This document shows, one piece after another, positions 1 to 11,734 of a stretch of 64,000 nt of DNA. Where the stretch lies: the NCBI RefSeq assembly GCF_040712315.1, contig NC_134017.1, positions 23,354,322 to 23,418,321 on the forward strand, given 5' to 3'. This DNA is from Castanea sativa. Lineage: Eukaryota > Streptophyta > Magnoliopsida > Fagales > Fagaceae. Position numbers and translations under genes: made by a program. The notes under the pieces are model-generated. The model ran no database searches. It was not told the DNA's origin and worked only from the letters and a program-made list of their open reading frames with translations. The first letter of the stretch is position 1. The number at the start of each line of letters is the position of its first letter.

Positions 1-181
1 GAAAAAAAAAACTATTTATTCCCCTTTGTTTATTTCTACAACCTCACCCGTACAGGACAGGTTTCGGCTATAAGTTAAGAGATGCCTCAATGTTAAACAC
101 TCGGCATCTTTACCATCAAAACAAGAACTATAAAAAGCACCCATCTTATGCATTTTATACTCACTCACTCTATCTCCAAAT
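1..181 (+). promoter_or_regulatory. Remnant promoter of the CYP72A pseudogene
   Basis: A TATA box (TATAAAAAG, 129-137) lies about 45 bases before the ATG at 182, which begins a recognisable P450 N-terminus. The spacing allows a leader of roughly 15-25 bases. The promoter is cut by the window start, so upstream elements cannot be judged. The downstream gene is broken, so this promoter need not drive a useful transcript. Confidence 0.5.
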
Positions 182-411
182 ATGAAAATATCATTGCTCA
201 GAATTGCAGTTTCCATAGTTTCAGTTGTGATACTAATCACTTGGGCATGGAGAGTCCTGAATGGGTTGTGGCTAAGGCCAAAGAAGCTAGAGAAGTGCTT
301 AAGGGAGCAACGTCTTAATGGCAACTCCTATAGGCTTTTTTTTTTGGAGACGTGAAGGAGATCTCTAAGATGACAAGTCAAGCCAAGTCTAAACCCATCA
401 ACTTGATGGAC
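182..411 (+). pseudogene. CYP72A: CYP72A exon 1, 5' part (membrane anchor)
   Basis: The reading starts MKISLLRIAV, runs through a hydrophobic membrane anchor, then gives WRVLNGLWLRPKKLEK, the charged and proline hinge typical of CYP72. After Y50 the frame is lost: ten T's at 336-345 shift the reading, and the following sequence (GDVKEISKM, then SKPINLMD) is in another frame. Homology stops at about 409-411, where related proteins continue with DDIAPRVLPF. That continuation is found nearly 4 kb downstream at about 4386. The ATG choice rests on the N-terminal match and the TATA box at 129. Confidence 0.85.
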
Positions 412-570
412 TAAGGCTAAAAAATTGTACTGCATCATTAGCAATTTTGGATATGCCTGTGACTGCCGCATTTCATTTACCCAGAAAGAAAAAAAAGACT
501 GCCACATTTCTAACAGCCCATCAAGAGTAATTTTAAGTTTAACTCCATTGCTTTGTTTTAAAGTCAATTG

Positions 571-745
571 GAGTGACCACTGTGCACCCTTGATGCGGTG
601 GTCATTCCACAAGTATAAATGCTTATGGGGTATGAGGGAAAGAGAGAGGGTTCAAGTCTCCAAAAAGGAGATTTTACACACATATATACTTAGATTGAAC
701 TAAAGTAGAAATTCTATCTTGTATATATATATAAAAAAAAAAAAA
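571..745 (+). mobile_element. tRNA-derived SINE, copy 1
   Basis: A B-box-like GTTCAAGTC lies at 650-658, with a degenerate A-box (TTGATGCGGTGG) about 60 bases upstream and an A-rich tail at about 733-747. Its body matches, in the opposite direction, the element at 62095-62264: the shared stretch covers 'cattccacaagtataaatgc' and the sequence around the B-box. This copy lies in the block that interrupts exon 1 of the P450. I could not define clear target duplications; the 5' limit is approximate. Confidence 0.65.
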
Positions 746-2622
746 AATTGATTGGAAGATGTGCACTCACCCAAAAAAGAAAAGAAAATCTAGGCTGACT
801 TTTATGCTTATAAATTTGGCAGGGAGGTCCGTGTTGGTGAAATCGGTTATGTCATCAATACCTAACTATGGGATGCAAGCCACAGCCCTACCTACCCATC
901 TTTGTGAGAATTTAGACAAAATCAATCGCTATTTCTTGTGGGGCACAACTAGTGAAAAGCGTAGGCTGCATTTGGTTGTTGGAGCAAGATTATTAGGCCA
1001 AAGGAAGAGGGAGGCCTTGAGATTCAAGCGACTAGAGCGAAGAACTTGGCATTATTAGCCAAGCTAAATTGGAGAATGAATCAAGAAAAAGAAAGTCTTT
1101 GGGCTAAAGTGATCTTAAAAGTATTGCTCGGTGGAAAGAAGGAGAGCTAGGCACCCGGATAAGCTCCCAACCTCACCTAATTGGAGAGCCATAAAGGCTG
1201 GTTTTCAAACCTTTGTTGATGGAATATGTTGGGGGATTGGTGATGGGGAAAGGATTAATCTCTGGTCAGATTACTGGATAAGGGGTAATTCCTTGAGAGA
1301 GCTGATTGCAGGCCCTTTCACATAAAGGGAAATTGATTTGAAGCTGGCTGATTTGTTCCTCGGGCTTGAATAGGGGTGGAAGTGGGATGTTCTTTCATTT
1401 GAGTTGCCTCCAAGAATTAAGGATAGGATTAAAGCTATTCCAAGGCAGCAGGTTAGTAAATGGGAAGATGTTATTATGTGGAAGCATTCAAAGGATGAGG
1501 AGTTCATCGCCAAGTCTGCCTATGCTCAAATAAATGGCCCTCAGCAGAATACCTTTCCTTTCCAGGGGCAGTGGATATGGAAAATAGATACCTTGCCAAA
1601 AATTGTAAATTTTATGTGGTTGTGTATGCACAACAGCGTGCCTGTGAGATTTGTGTTGGCTATGAGAGGTATAATAATAGATAGTTCCTACCCTTTATGC
1701 AATAACTACCAGGAGACCTTAAGCCATTTGTTAAGAGAGTGCATTGTGGCTAAAGATTTTTGGTATAAACTTAGAGTCCCCCCGGAGATGGTTAGCTCGT
1801 TTGCTAAGATGGACGTAATCTGCTAGCTGCGGGTTAATTGTCAAAGCAAGGTGTCTCATCCTTCTTTAATGCCGTGGGGTTATGTCTTTACCTTCGCCAT
1901 ATGAAATCTGTGAAAGCATAGAAATTGAATGGTCTTTAATAACACAGCCTTGAATGTTAACTTGCACAAGCTTAGCTCAAGCCAAGCTTTGGAATTCTAT
2001 TACTGTGTGGGAAAAGTCAAGAGCCAAAAAAGTATGGTGGTTTGTAATGTCTGTTGGAAAAAACCTCCCTCAAGTTGGTGTAAGTTAAACACAAATGGGG
2101 TTTTTCTTGGTAATCTGGGTAAGGCAGGAGGTGGTGGGATTATTAGAGATAGTGAGGGTAGGTGGATGAAAGGCTTTGCTAGGTCTATCAGGTTCACAAC
2201 TAGCACCACATCTGAGTTTTGGGCTCTAAGGAATGGATTGTTGCTAGCATATCAGATTGGGGTGTGGAATATGGAGATTGAGTTAGATGCCAAGGTGGTT
2301 GTGGAGCTAGTTAATTCCAGAACCTGTTCTAATGCATTCTATTCCTCTCTGCTTGTTAATTGCAGGTTGCTTATGGGCAGGTTTCTTCGATGCAAAGTGC
2401 GGCACGTGTTTCGCGAAGCCAACAGAGTCGCGGATGCGCTGGCTAAACAAGGATGTGTTATGCAAGAGTATTTTGTGGTTTTGGATATTTCCCGATCTGA
2501 TGTGATATCTTTTTTTGTGTACTTTGATGCTAATGGGGAGTACTTTTGTAGGCTTAATACCTCTAATTTAGCTATTTTGGCTTAGTTGAATAAAATTTCC
2601 TTTTTAACAAAAAAAAAAAAAA
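746..2622 (+). mobile_element. 5'-truncated, decayed LINE (non-LTR retrotransposon)
   Basis: Three protein blocks in order are typical of the end of plant L1-type ORF2. The first is the reverse-transcriptase C-terminus (AGRSVLVKSVMSSIPNYGMQ, then INRYFLWG, about 800-960). The second is a zf-RVT-like region (WIWKIDTLPKIVNFMWLC, about 1570-1780). The third is an RNase H domain (about 2080-2450) with GGIIRDSEGRW, LDAK and FREANRVADALA. The blocks lie in different frames and are broken by stops, so the copy is dead. It ends in a poly(A) run at 2609-2622. The catalytic part of RT and all of ORF1 are missing, as expected from 5' truncation during target-primed reverse transcription. Confidence 0.88.
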
Positions 2623-4083
2623 TTGGTGACCTCGTTGAGATTCCCATTAATTATGCCTAATTGAAGGAACATAATATTATATCTAAATATATATATTTTT
2701 TGCTGAATAAAAAAAAATATTAATTAATTCATAGAACAACATGTTGTTGTATACAAATTAAACACTGTACATCAAAATAATAGAGGACAGGACAGGAGCA
2801 TCTGAACAGCTTTTTAGGGAGTTGGGACTATTGACTTTAGTTTTTAGTGGGTTTTAAGTTTTAATGTAAAAATAATAAAAAAAGGGAATATTCTTTCCGC
2901 CGTCCCCTCCAAAAACCCCGTCCCTTACGGAAATCCCGAAACGTGTTTGTGTTTTCTTCTCTTCATGGCCCCCTCCCCCCACATGTGCTTTAACCTTTTC
3001 CTGCGTGCCACGTGACTCCTTTATTATTCTATTCCCTTCCTTCGGCGCAGAATATTCCACGCTGGCATCAACTTCGCAATCTCATTCCCTATTTCAATTA
3101 ACATATTTTTATTGGATTTTTCACACAAAATGGGATTCTACCATATTTTTACCGAATTGTTTGCAATTTCATTCTCTCCTACAATTAACATTTTTTTTAG
3201 TGGTTCTTGTATAAGCTCATCTCCCTCAATTCCTCACTACTCCATTATTTTTTGTCCAACAATCCTACAAATATACATGCTCATTTTTAGTCCTCCGCTT
3301 AGGTCATTATAAGTATTTGGGCATGTTGTATTAACTTACGCACCAATCATGAGTTAACACATAATAAAGTGTGGATTTTAGTCTAGAAAATAGTGTTTCC
3401 TAGCATTATTCATCTTATAAATATAATAAATTTTCAACCGTTTCATATTTTGCTGAAAAGATATTGTGGATAGTTCATTATCATCTTTATATGAGAAAAT
3501 CAATGGCATCACTTTTATTATACATTAATTAACCTATCATCATATATATAATTGAGAAGAATATTTGTAACTTTATTAAAAATGCAAATATATTAATAGG
3601 TGCTCAATTACACTTGTTAATGAGTAATCAAATAGATTCTACTTTATTAAATGGTAACAAAAATAGATAAACAAATACCTATTTTTAACTAAATATATAA
3701 TCTAACTCACAAAAAATTGAACAAATTTAAGGATCATATTTATAGTTACATCAAAATTCAAATTATAAATATAATACAGTAAAATTTAGAGAATCTGGAT
3801 TTTCCTATTAATTTTAGTCCCACACACCCCCACTCCAACTAGCTGAGTAGCATTAGGAATGAAAGTAGGACTTTGTGATAGAATCGTAATAGTGTGTGTA
3901 AGTAAGATCCAACGGTCCAAGGTGGAGTGGATAAGGTCCAGTAGAGCATACTATGCTAATGCTATAGTAGCACATTATAATTATAAAGTTATCCGATATA
4001 TTTTATTTCTATATCTATATGTAAATGGTGTCATGTTGCTTGAGATTCGCCGCCATGCTTTACTCTACATGTTCGTCAAATTA

Positions 4084-4120
<37 letters not shown>

Positions 4121-4148
4121 TTATATAATTTCTGACTAAAATAAATAG
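2623..4148. other. AT-rich noncoding stretch with an (AAT)n microsatellite
   Basis: No supported gene. The DNA is AT-rich with short open frames only. An (AAT)n run lies at about 4086-4122. The stretch is part of the DNA that separates the two halves of CYP72A exon 1. Confidence 0.6.
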
Positions 4149-4439
4149 GACTTTGAAACAAAGCCAACTCCTCCTTTTGCTTCTTTTACACAAACACATC
4201 GATCGATCTTTACTGTTTCATTTCTTCTATTTCAGCTTTTGATCGATCTCCATTATTATTATTTCTTAATATTTGCAAGCACAACGTTGGTAACATCATT
4301 AAGCTGGAATTCGTGAGGGTGATGATGGAGAGGAATTACAGTGGTGGCGTTGGTACTGGTAAAGCAGGAAGCTATCCACATGGGCATGACATTGCACCGC
4401 GTGTCTTACCCTTCGTCCATCAAGTTGTGACCAATTATG
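4149..4439 (+). pseudogene. Chimeric first exon: unknown leader and N-terminus joined to the CYP72A exon 1 tail
   Basis: A pyrimidine-rich leader-like stretch (4165-4320) precedes ATG 4322. An open frame of 39 codons plus one base ends at a good donor (ATG|GTATGT, intron from 4440). Residues 1-21, beginning MMERNYSGGVGTGKAGSYPHG, are not P450-like and I do not recognise them. From about residue 22 the reading is HDIAPRVLPFVHQVVTNYG, the expected end of CYP72A exon 1, with the expected phase-1 splice. The join at about 4386 is therefore the right edge of the foreign block, and it happens to be open and in frame. Whether it is transcribed is unknown. Confidence 0.6.
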
Positions 4440-4716
4440 GTATGTCTACAACAGCTCTCGTATCTGTGATTTGAACTCACAAAAAAAAAAAAAAAAAAGA
4501 GGATTTTGTCAAACTTAGACTTCCTATTTGCAATCCATTCAATTCTAGCACACTTAAATTCATGAATGGCCTCTCAAAAAAAAAAAAAATTCAAGAATGA
4601 ATTTTAATTTTTCTGAAAGGAAAAACTTAGATACGGTTATTTATCTACATTTTTTTTTATTGGTGATACAACACAAATAGTATTATTTTCCGAAATGAGA
4701 AATAAATGCAATCCAC

Positions 4717-6083
4717 CAGTGGCGGCGCCACGTTCAAGCTGGGAACACCCTAACTTGAAAAAAAAAAAAAATTATATATGATAATTTCAATTTTTTAATT
4801 TATCCACCCTTAAAAAATAATTAGGAACACCCTCAAAAATAATTAGGAATACCCTCAAGTTAGATACTCACATACAACTTTGATCCCCCTCTCTCCAAAA
4901 TCTAGGCTCCATCATCAAATTTCATCAAATCAACCCAAAGAGATCACAATAGTACCAAACACGTAACAAGAAAAAACTTCAAATAGAACAAAATTTCAGT
5001 CTAAACAAAAAAAATACATAATATAATCATACCACAAATCTAAAATAATAAAACAAAAATCACAAATTCTCAATTTTACCTATCTAAATTTCTTTCCCTC
5101 AATTTCACTCTCTCAACTCTTATTCTTCCTCCAACAACTGTCGTTTTTTACCTGAATTCTTTATGATTCTTCAGTTGTTTTTGCCTGGACTGTCATATTG
5201 TTATGGTTGATGTTGTCTGCTGTTTGAACAACAAAAATCCTTCTCTATTTTTCTCTTCTTCTTTGGCTTGGATTTCTCCACCAATTTGCTAAAATCCTCC
5301 TCCATTATTTTCTTTCTTCTACTTCGATTTCTCCACCAGCTCACTGTTTCTTTGTTTTCCCAAGAGGTTTTTTACTTTCCCTATATCTACATTTAACCTT
5401 TTGGTCAAAAATGTACACACATGTAGTTTTTACTATTGTATTTTGTCCAAAGTCCATCTACTCTACACGTGGGATTCACTCCTCCACTTCTTTCTTTTTC
5501 CTACCTTTTATCTATTTTGTTTTTCATATTAATGAGTTGTGATAGAATTCAAAATGTATCTTTGGCAATATATTATTAAGTTAGACGTCTGATTGGGATA
5601 GTTTATTTTGTTAAAATTGAAATTTTTTTTGTTAAAAGTATAGTAGGTGAAGATAAAAGTTAGTTGAAATAGTATAGTGAGACCCATAAATAATATCAAA
5701 AAGTGCAAGAGGACACATGAATAGTAGCAAAAATAAATTATATAATAAAATAAGCTGGCAAAATTAAATCATGTCAAACTCACACTACATATATGAATTT
5801 ATGGCTTAAAAATAGATTATATGAATTTACATCTTTTAAAAGCTCTTAAAAAAAAAAGTGGGGTTCTAATTTATAAACAAATTAAATACAATATATATAA
5901 AGTGATAACTCTAAAAGGTACATTAGGATTGATTGGTACCCAAATATATCATTTTTTTTTCTTAACTAAACTTAAATGACCTTAGTATGAAATTGACCCT
6001 TTTGCTTTGGGCCCCCTTAAGTTCAAATCCTGGGTGTGTTTTTACTAGGAACACCCTGAGAAACATTCCTAGAGCCGCCAATG
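4717..6083. mobile_element. Non-autonomous hAT element with perfect 8-bp target duplication
   Basis: The left end reads CAGTGGCGGCGCC and the right end, inverted, reads CATTGGCGGCTCTAGG, giving terminal inverted repeats of about 10 bases (9/10 identical). The 8-bp CAATCCAC occurs directly outside both ends (4709-4716 and 6084-6091), the hallmark of hAT insertion. Both ends carry the same 'gggaacaccct' subterminal word in inverted orientation. The 1367-bp interior is AT-rich and codes for no transposase, so mobility would need an enzyme supplied in trans. Confidence 0.87.
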
Positions 6084-6091
6084 CAATCCAC

Positions 6092-6828
6092 TTAATTATT
6101 TGAATTTAATTGAAAAAACCATTATTATTAATTCCGTAAATTTCGGTTGCAATTGAAGTTTTGGCCAGAATAAAGTTAGCCTCTATTTTTTCCCCCTCAT
6201 TGTAAATATAAACTTCAGATCAGATCTGCTACCAAACGAGTTGAAAAAAAAAAAAATGAGAAGAGAGAATAAGGAAAAGAAGAAGAAGAGAATAGAAATT
6301 CAGAACCGTGGAGGAAGTATGGTTTTCAGACCTGGACCGTTCATTGAACTGTAAAATGGAGAGGTTCAAGGTTTTTGAGGTCAAACCAAGGTCGAACCGG
6401 GTTGAACCGTGATGACGTTATAATTAATTTAATAATTATTTTAAATATATATAAAAATATTAAATTAGTAAAAAATATATAAATTAACTAAAATAGTCCA
6501 ATTCATTTAGAGATCTATCTTTTAAATATTTTTTATATCATAACTTTCAAGACAAATAAGAAATGTCAAATCCTTAGCAAACATAAATATGCATTACTCA
6601 ATCAATCCATAAAAGTACAAAGTAAAAATGTATAAACAAGCCTCCATGGCTCCAAGTTACAATACACAACTACACATTGTTTCTTACAAAAATACATAAA
6701 ACTTATTTCTAAAAAAAAATAATAAAACTTCAAACTCCAAGTTACACACTGTGTCTCACAAAAAGACATAGAAATTATCTCTAACATACAAAATAGAACT
6801 TCAAAGTTCAAACAGAATTTATACACTA
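6092..6828. other. Noncoding stretch; hAT-like subterminal words near 6310-6410
   Basis: No gene is supported. The first 200 bases continue the P450 intron. At about 6310-6410 words such as GGTTCAAGG, GGTCGAACC and GGGTTGAACC recur, like the subterminal repeats of hAT elements. This may be the 3' side of the autonomous-type copy whose transposase follows, but I could not find a matching end on the other side. Confidence 0.35.
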
Positions 6829-9455
6829 TTATAAATCATCAATGTCATGAAAGTTATCATGCTCATCATTATTCCCTGGAAATCCAGGAGGAGGGCCAAT
6901 AGGTTGTCCAAATGTTCCCAAATCAAGTCCTTCAACCTCACTGCTATCATCTACACACAAGTCTGAACAAAATAAAAAGAAAAATCATTATAATGTTTAC
7001 ACAAGTTTGAAAAAAATAAAAGGGAAATCACTATATGTTATCAAATTGTTTACATATAAACTAACCTTCAGTATTAAAAGGCTCTGCACTTGCTAGATAT
7101 GCACCCTCTTTTTAAATTGCATTCTCCAACTCTTCATAATTAAGATATGGGTCTTCCTCTTCCACAAATTCCCAAAAATCAGTTTTGTTGATACTTGCAT
7201 AATCAATGGGGTCAAAATTAAACTTTTTGTCATTATATAAATGACTAACAATTAGTAACTAACAATTACATTATATAAATGACTAACAAGATATAACATT
7301 TAGTTACCTATGTCTCAATTGCAAGTTATGATGAACAAACACAAGATCATTGAGCCTTTGATGCTCCAACCTATTTCTCCTCTTAGAATGTATTTGGTCA
7401 AATAAACTCCAACAACGCTCGTATCCAGAAGAGGCGGAAGTTTGGCTAAGGATTCTAATTGCCAATTTTTGCAAGTTTGGAGCATCAGCACCCCACAACT
7501 TCCACCATTCATCTGATTTTTATAACACAATGTAATATAATATTAATCAACATAAACAAACTAACTTTCAATTGAATAATCACTTCATTTATTCTAACTA
7601 TAGTGATAAAACTAACTTTCAACATGAACAAAAAAACTAAGATTTGTTTATAATATTAAAGTAAACTAATTTCTTCTAACCTGGATGAATGGTCTTGTTT
7701 GTTGATAATGAAAGATCTCTATCAAAGTTCCCAATATGGTCTCGAAAATATTGGGTTTCCTTAATTACATTTTCTTGGTCACCATCATATTTATTCCTAA
7801 TGTAGTCCAAAACAGCCATATTTACTGCTGGTTTCCGACAAAAATTCTCCTCATCATATTGAAAAGCGAGATTATACCAATATGCTGCAACATGAAGATC
7901 TTTACGCAAATGTTTGTCCCAACAGTTTTTTATAATTGAGGTGTATGGCTTGTACAAGTGCTTCCTCATTCGGAAGATCTTCTTGATTCTCAACCGTGCT
8001 CTATGCATGCCCTTATACACATATCCTATTGCAGGCCTTTGATCAGAATCAACAATCCGTAACAAATGAATGAGTGGCAATGAAATCTTGACAAGAACAT
8101 TAATATCATCCCAAAAAGAATTATCCGAAATGATATAAACTGCTTCTTTGGCTTTGACTCTCTTGCCAATCTATTGTCCACATAGAACTTGCTAGTCACT
8201 AAGGCTTGCAAGTCATGCTTATGCACATGAAGGCTTCCAAATGAAAGGAAAGTAGTAGCAAATCTTGTTGCTCCCGCATGTACAATATCTGTCCAACCAG
8301 GTCTATTCCTCAACCAAGCAATCAAAGCCACATGATTATAAATAAAAACTGTCTATGGCTGCACGTTTTTTGAGTCTATCCACATGAGGCATGTCTCCCA
8401 TATCATGCAACACAAGATTTAGGCAATGTGCTACACAAGGAGACCAACTAATAGTTTTATACTTTTCACACAACAATTTACCAGCAGATACATAATTGGA
8501 GGCATTATCAGTAACCATGTGAACTATTTTTTTGGACCAACCCATGTAACTACTTCATCAAACAATTTAAACAAGCTTCTGGAACTCTTCACAATATCTG
8601 AGGCATCAACTGATTGTACAAATACCATTCCCCTAGGTCAATAAACAAGGAAATTAATCAATGCCCTATGTCTAGTATCTGTCCAACCATCAGCCATAAG
8701 TGTACATCCAATTTTTGCCCAATGCCTACATTGTGATTCAACCAACAACTGAACCTCTTTCTTTGGATCCCTCAACAAAGGGACCCGTACAGCATGATAA
8801 GTTGGACCTTTGTAACTAGGACCAGCTGCAGCTACGACATCAATTATCCTTTGGTAGTACACTGAATTCACTGCATTAAAAGGAATGCAAGTGTCATACA
8901 TCCACCTTGCAATAGCCATATCAGCTTGCCTCACATTTTCTTTGCTTTGGAACACACTTTTAAGACCAGGTTGAGCTCCTGGGGTAGTTCTTGGAGAAAG
9001 TAATTATCCACTAGCTTTGTACCCTTTCTTTTACCTAAAACAGGTTTTTTAGGCAACCCACTACTAAATACTTCTTGAACATCTTCATCTTCTTGCAAAT
9101 TACTATTTGTGGAAGGCACACTAAACATTTTTTCTTGACGTTGTTTCTCAGCTTTTTTCTTCAACTCAAACTCCTTCAAATATTCCAACATTTGGTATCT
9201 CACATCATGAGAAACCTTTTTACACGATCCAATATCACCTTTTATCCCCGCAAGGTGTCGTTTCATCCTATTAATACCCCCACCTTTATATGTTTGCCTA
9301 CAATACACATATGTAAAAGTATTCCGCCCCTTCTCATCCGACCCAAGGCTAAAATGTTCCCAAGCCAGATCAACCTTTTCCCTTACTCTTGAGCTAGACT
9401 CCACTACATTGGAATCAACTTCATGTGATGGAGTAGACCTGGTTTCTGTTTCCAT
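6829..9455 (-). pseudogene. hAT-family transposase, decayed, multi-exon
   Basis: The reading from 9455 leftwards gives METETRSTPSHEV, then a BED zinc-finger-like region (MKRHLAGIKGDIGSC), then a DUF659/RNase H-like core with ADGWTDTRHRALINF and VTDNASNYVSAGKLLCEKY (acidic catalytic-type residues) and CVAHCLNLVLHD. Then comes an alpha-helical part (7676-8331) and the hAT dimerisation motif SGYERCWSLFDQIHSKRRNR near 7400. A C-terminal exon (6829-6960) ends FPGNNDEHDNFHDIDDL. Splice sites are visible, for example a GTAACT donor after 7307. Frameshifts near 8945 and 8330, an in-frame stop in the linker near 7115, and a changed Cys in the BED finger show that it is dead. It cuts and pastes DNA in living relatives. 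It may once have served the 4717-6083 element, but their ends were not matched. Confidence 0.88.
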
Positions 9456-10054
9456 TTTAATCTAAAAGACTAAACAACCAGTCAAACATGCATAGACACA
9501 TCAATTTTTGAAATAGGTGCTTGCAAACAAAAATTGTAAAATATACTTATCATGAACTATTTCTCATTTGTCATGTTCACATATTATAAACACATACTTA
9601 TCAAACAAAAATTATAAAATATAAACATACATTGAAGCACAAATTTCCAATCAACCAACTCACATGTTTTCAATTAACACTTCTTAGCTCACAGATTATA
9701 ACCAGCTCACATGTTTTGTTTAGTTCTGAAAGATTGCGGGGAATACGATTGAACTAATGCTAAGTTGATTATGGTAAAAACTAAGAAGTGTTAATTGAAA
9801 ACATTTCTAACAATGCATTAAGAGTAGCCACACCAATGAATTAAAATCACAACTCCTAATGTATAAGTTGTAGAAAGCAAATATAGATTTTCAAGTGTAA
9901 TATAATACAATTATTTTCAAATAATGCATCAAAAAAAGTAGTCACACCATGTAGTGCAAGTCAATTGCTAAAATAAAGTACTAACCAATAAGTGTTTTAA
10001 CTTGAAGATGAATCATCCCCATAAGTAAGAGCGTCATCATAACACCCTTGCTTC
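9456..10054. other. Noncoding flank of the hAT transposase
   Basis: AT-rich DNA with no supported gene. A short inverted repeat is visible: 'aattaacacttcttag' (9673-9688) recurs in inverted form at about 9781-9796, so roughly 120 bases could fold back. Confidence 0.4.
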
Positions 10055-10330
10055 TCAAAAGTTAAGAACATTCTTTTGGACCTCTTCTTGCTTAACTTGT
10101 GCCTCTTGGTCCCTAGCTCGCTCCTCTTGGTCCCTAGCTCTTGTCTCTTTGAGCTCAATTATCTCATTTTCTAGCCGTTGGATATACTCCACTGATGAAC
10201 TAGATGAAGCGGTGGTTACTAGAGAAGAGGAAGGTCTCATACCAACACAACAACCCACCATAAAACCAATCACAAACATCACAAGCATAGAGTGTTTACA
10301 AGTATTGAAATCAATTAAAGTAATATTCAT
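10055..10330 (-). pseudogene. Possible transposon-protein fragment with a charged coiled coil
   Basis: A 91-residue frame has a hydrophobic, Cys-rich start (MLVMFVIGFMVGCCVGM) and a Ser-rich middle. It ends in an Arg/Glu/Gln-rich helix with a short internal repeat (RARDQEERARDQEAQ) from about residue 50. Coiled-coil tails of this kind occur at the end of plant CACTA (Ptta/En/Spm) proteins, and a CACTA end lies at 12821 with a promoter pointing this way. The link is an inference; it could also be a chance frame. Confidence 0.35.
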
Positions 10331-11132
10331 CGCATCTAATCAATAAGGTCCATTCACATTTGCAAGAAATTAAAAACACTTTAAATATGAATTTAAACCA
10401 CCTTATAACATCATGCAAGCCACCCGCTTGCTCCAACACAACAACCCACCACAACCAATTACAAACATCACAAGTATAGAGTTTTATAGGTATTTGAATA
10501 GATTTTACTTACTATGATTTTTCCCCTACAACAACCCAAACAATCACTAACCTTGTCATCACATTCAACCAAAAACCATTAAATTTCTAATAATACTCAA
10601 ACTAATAAATAAAAAAACATAATTTTGTATCTATTAGATGGTGCATTAATCTTAAATTATAAATATATGGATTGGGTCAAACACACAGTTGTGTAGAGAA
10701 GTGCTTCTATGAAGTAAACCAACAAGACCACATTGCCTCATCCGGACTGAAATGGCTCGATCCCATGAATGAGACATACCCAAATGTTTTGGTTATTCTA
10801 GTAACCACCCACTATTCATAGAAACACACATATACAGTTCCCACTCCTTGCTACCAAAGCCACCAAATACTCCAACTACAACGTACAAAATGAATATCAA
10901 TATGAGTATAGCATAAAAAGCACGGGCACATCAATGTAATGAAATAAAATTATAAATATATTACACAAATTTTATTAAAAACATCTGCCATATTTGATAC
11001 ATTATTTTTATATAAATATTAAATCTATATAATAAATTTTCATGATTTTTCTGTACTATAGATGAAGATGACTAAAGAAATTTTTTTAATGGAATCTTAA
11101 AGAATGAATGGGACTTTAGAATGACTTATTAC
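10331..11132. other. Noncoding, AT-rich
   Basis: No gene supported. Words such as 'acaacaacccacca' recur at about 10246 and 10438, suggesting a small internal duplication. The region is possibly intron or interior of the CACTA element that ends at 12821. Confidence 0.35.
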
Positions 11133-11164
11133 CTCTGGAGCAAGCTTCTTACAATGGCCACACC
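11133..11164 (-). pseudogene. Micro-exon-like fragment encoding a thioredoxin-fold active-site motif
   Basis: On the minus strand the stretch reads CGHCKKLAPE. It is preceded by a pyrimidine tract and AG (TTCTTCTAG) and followed by GTAATA. CGHC followed by KKLAP is the active-site signature of protein disulfide isomerases, in which the two cysteines exchange disulfides in the ER lumen. The piece is only about 31 bases and the neighbouring PDI sequence was not found. The most likely reading is a gene fragment captured by a transposon; chance cannot be ruled out for ten residues, but the splice-site framing argues against it. Confidence 0.45.
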
Positions 11165-11734
11165 TAGAAGAAAAGGAAATAAAAAGGTAAACATTGAAAT
11201 TAAAAAAGAGACCAAACAAATAGGCACAGACAGAGAGAGATGGAGAGAAGGATTTACAACCCTTATGTACAAACTTATAAGCACATTTCTTTACCACTTT
11301 GTTTTTCCAATTCAATCATTGCATGTATACATTTAGCTATACACAACACATAAATTGGAAACTCAAGCATGTAACTTCCACATAAAAATTGCATCAAATT
11401 AAGATAGGCATTGCATACAAAATAGTGGAAATTTAATCCTCATAACATTTCCCACCAATGGCCTGTAATTGATACACAAAAGTCCGCTAAAATTGACTTT
11501 ACTATAATACCAACTAATGAATGATAGCTATCATAGTAAAATTGATTCAACAATAGCAAATTGTTTCTTTTTCATAGTTCCTAGCAATAAAAAAATAAAC
11601 ACAATAAAAAACAATCACTAATCTTAAATATTAAATCTATAAATATATATTTTTTTAAAATTAAAATAAATAAAATAAAAAGAAAAAGAGAAGTCAGGGG
11701 GCTTACACGCAAGAGTCCGAATGGGTGCTAGAGC

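Noticed and set aside
3859..4128. Plus-strand open frame of 89 codons ending in poly-Asn
   Set aside because: The tail is the (AAT)n microsatellite and the rest shows no family features.
6602..6826. Minus-strand 74-codon frame after the hAT transposase
   Set aside because: The transposase reading ends at 6829 with a clear family-like tail; this frame has no recognisable content.
9411..9425. CACTACATTGG as a possible left end of the CACTA element
   Set aside because: It lies within the reading frame of the hAT transposase N-terminus and lacks the CAACAAAA continuation.
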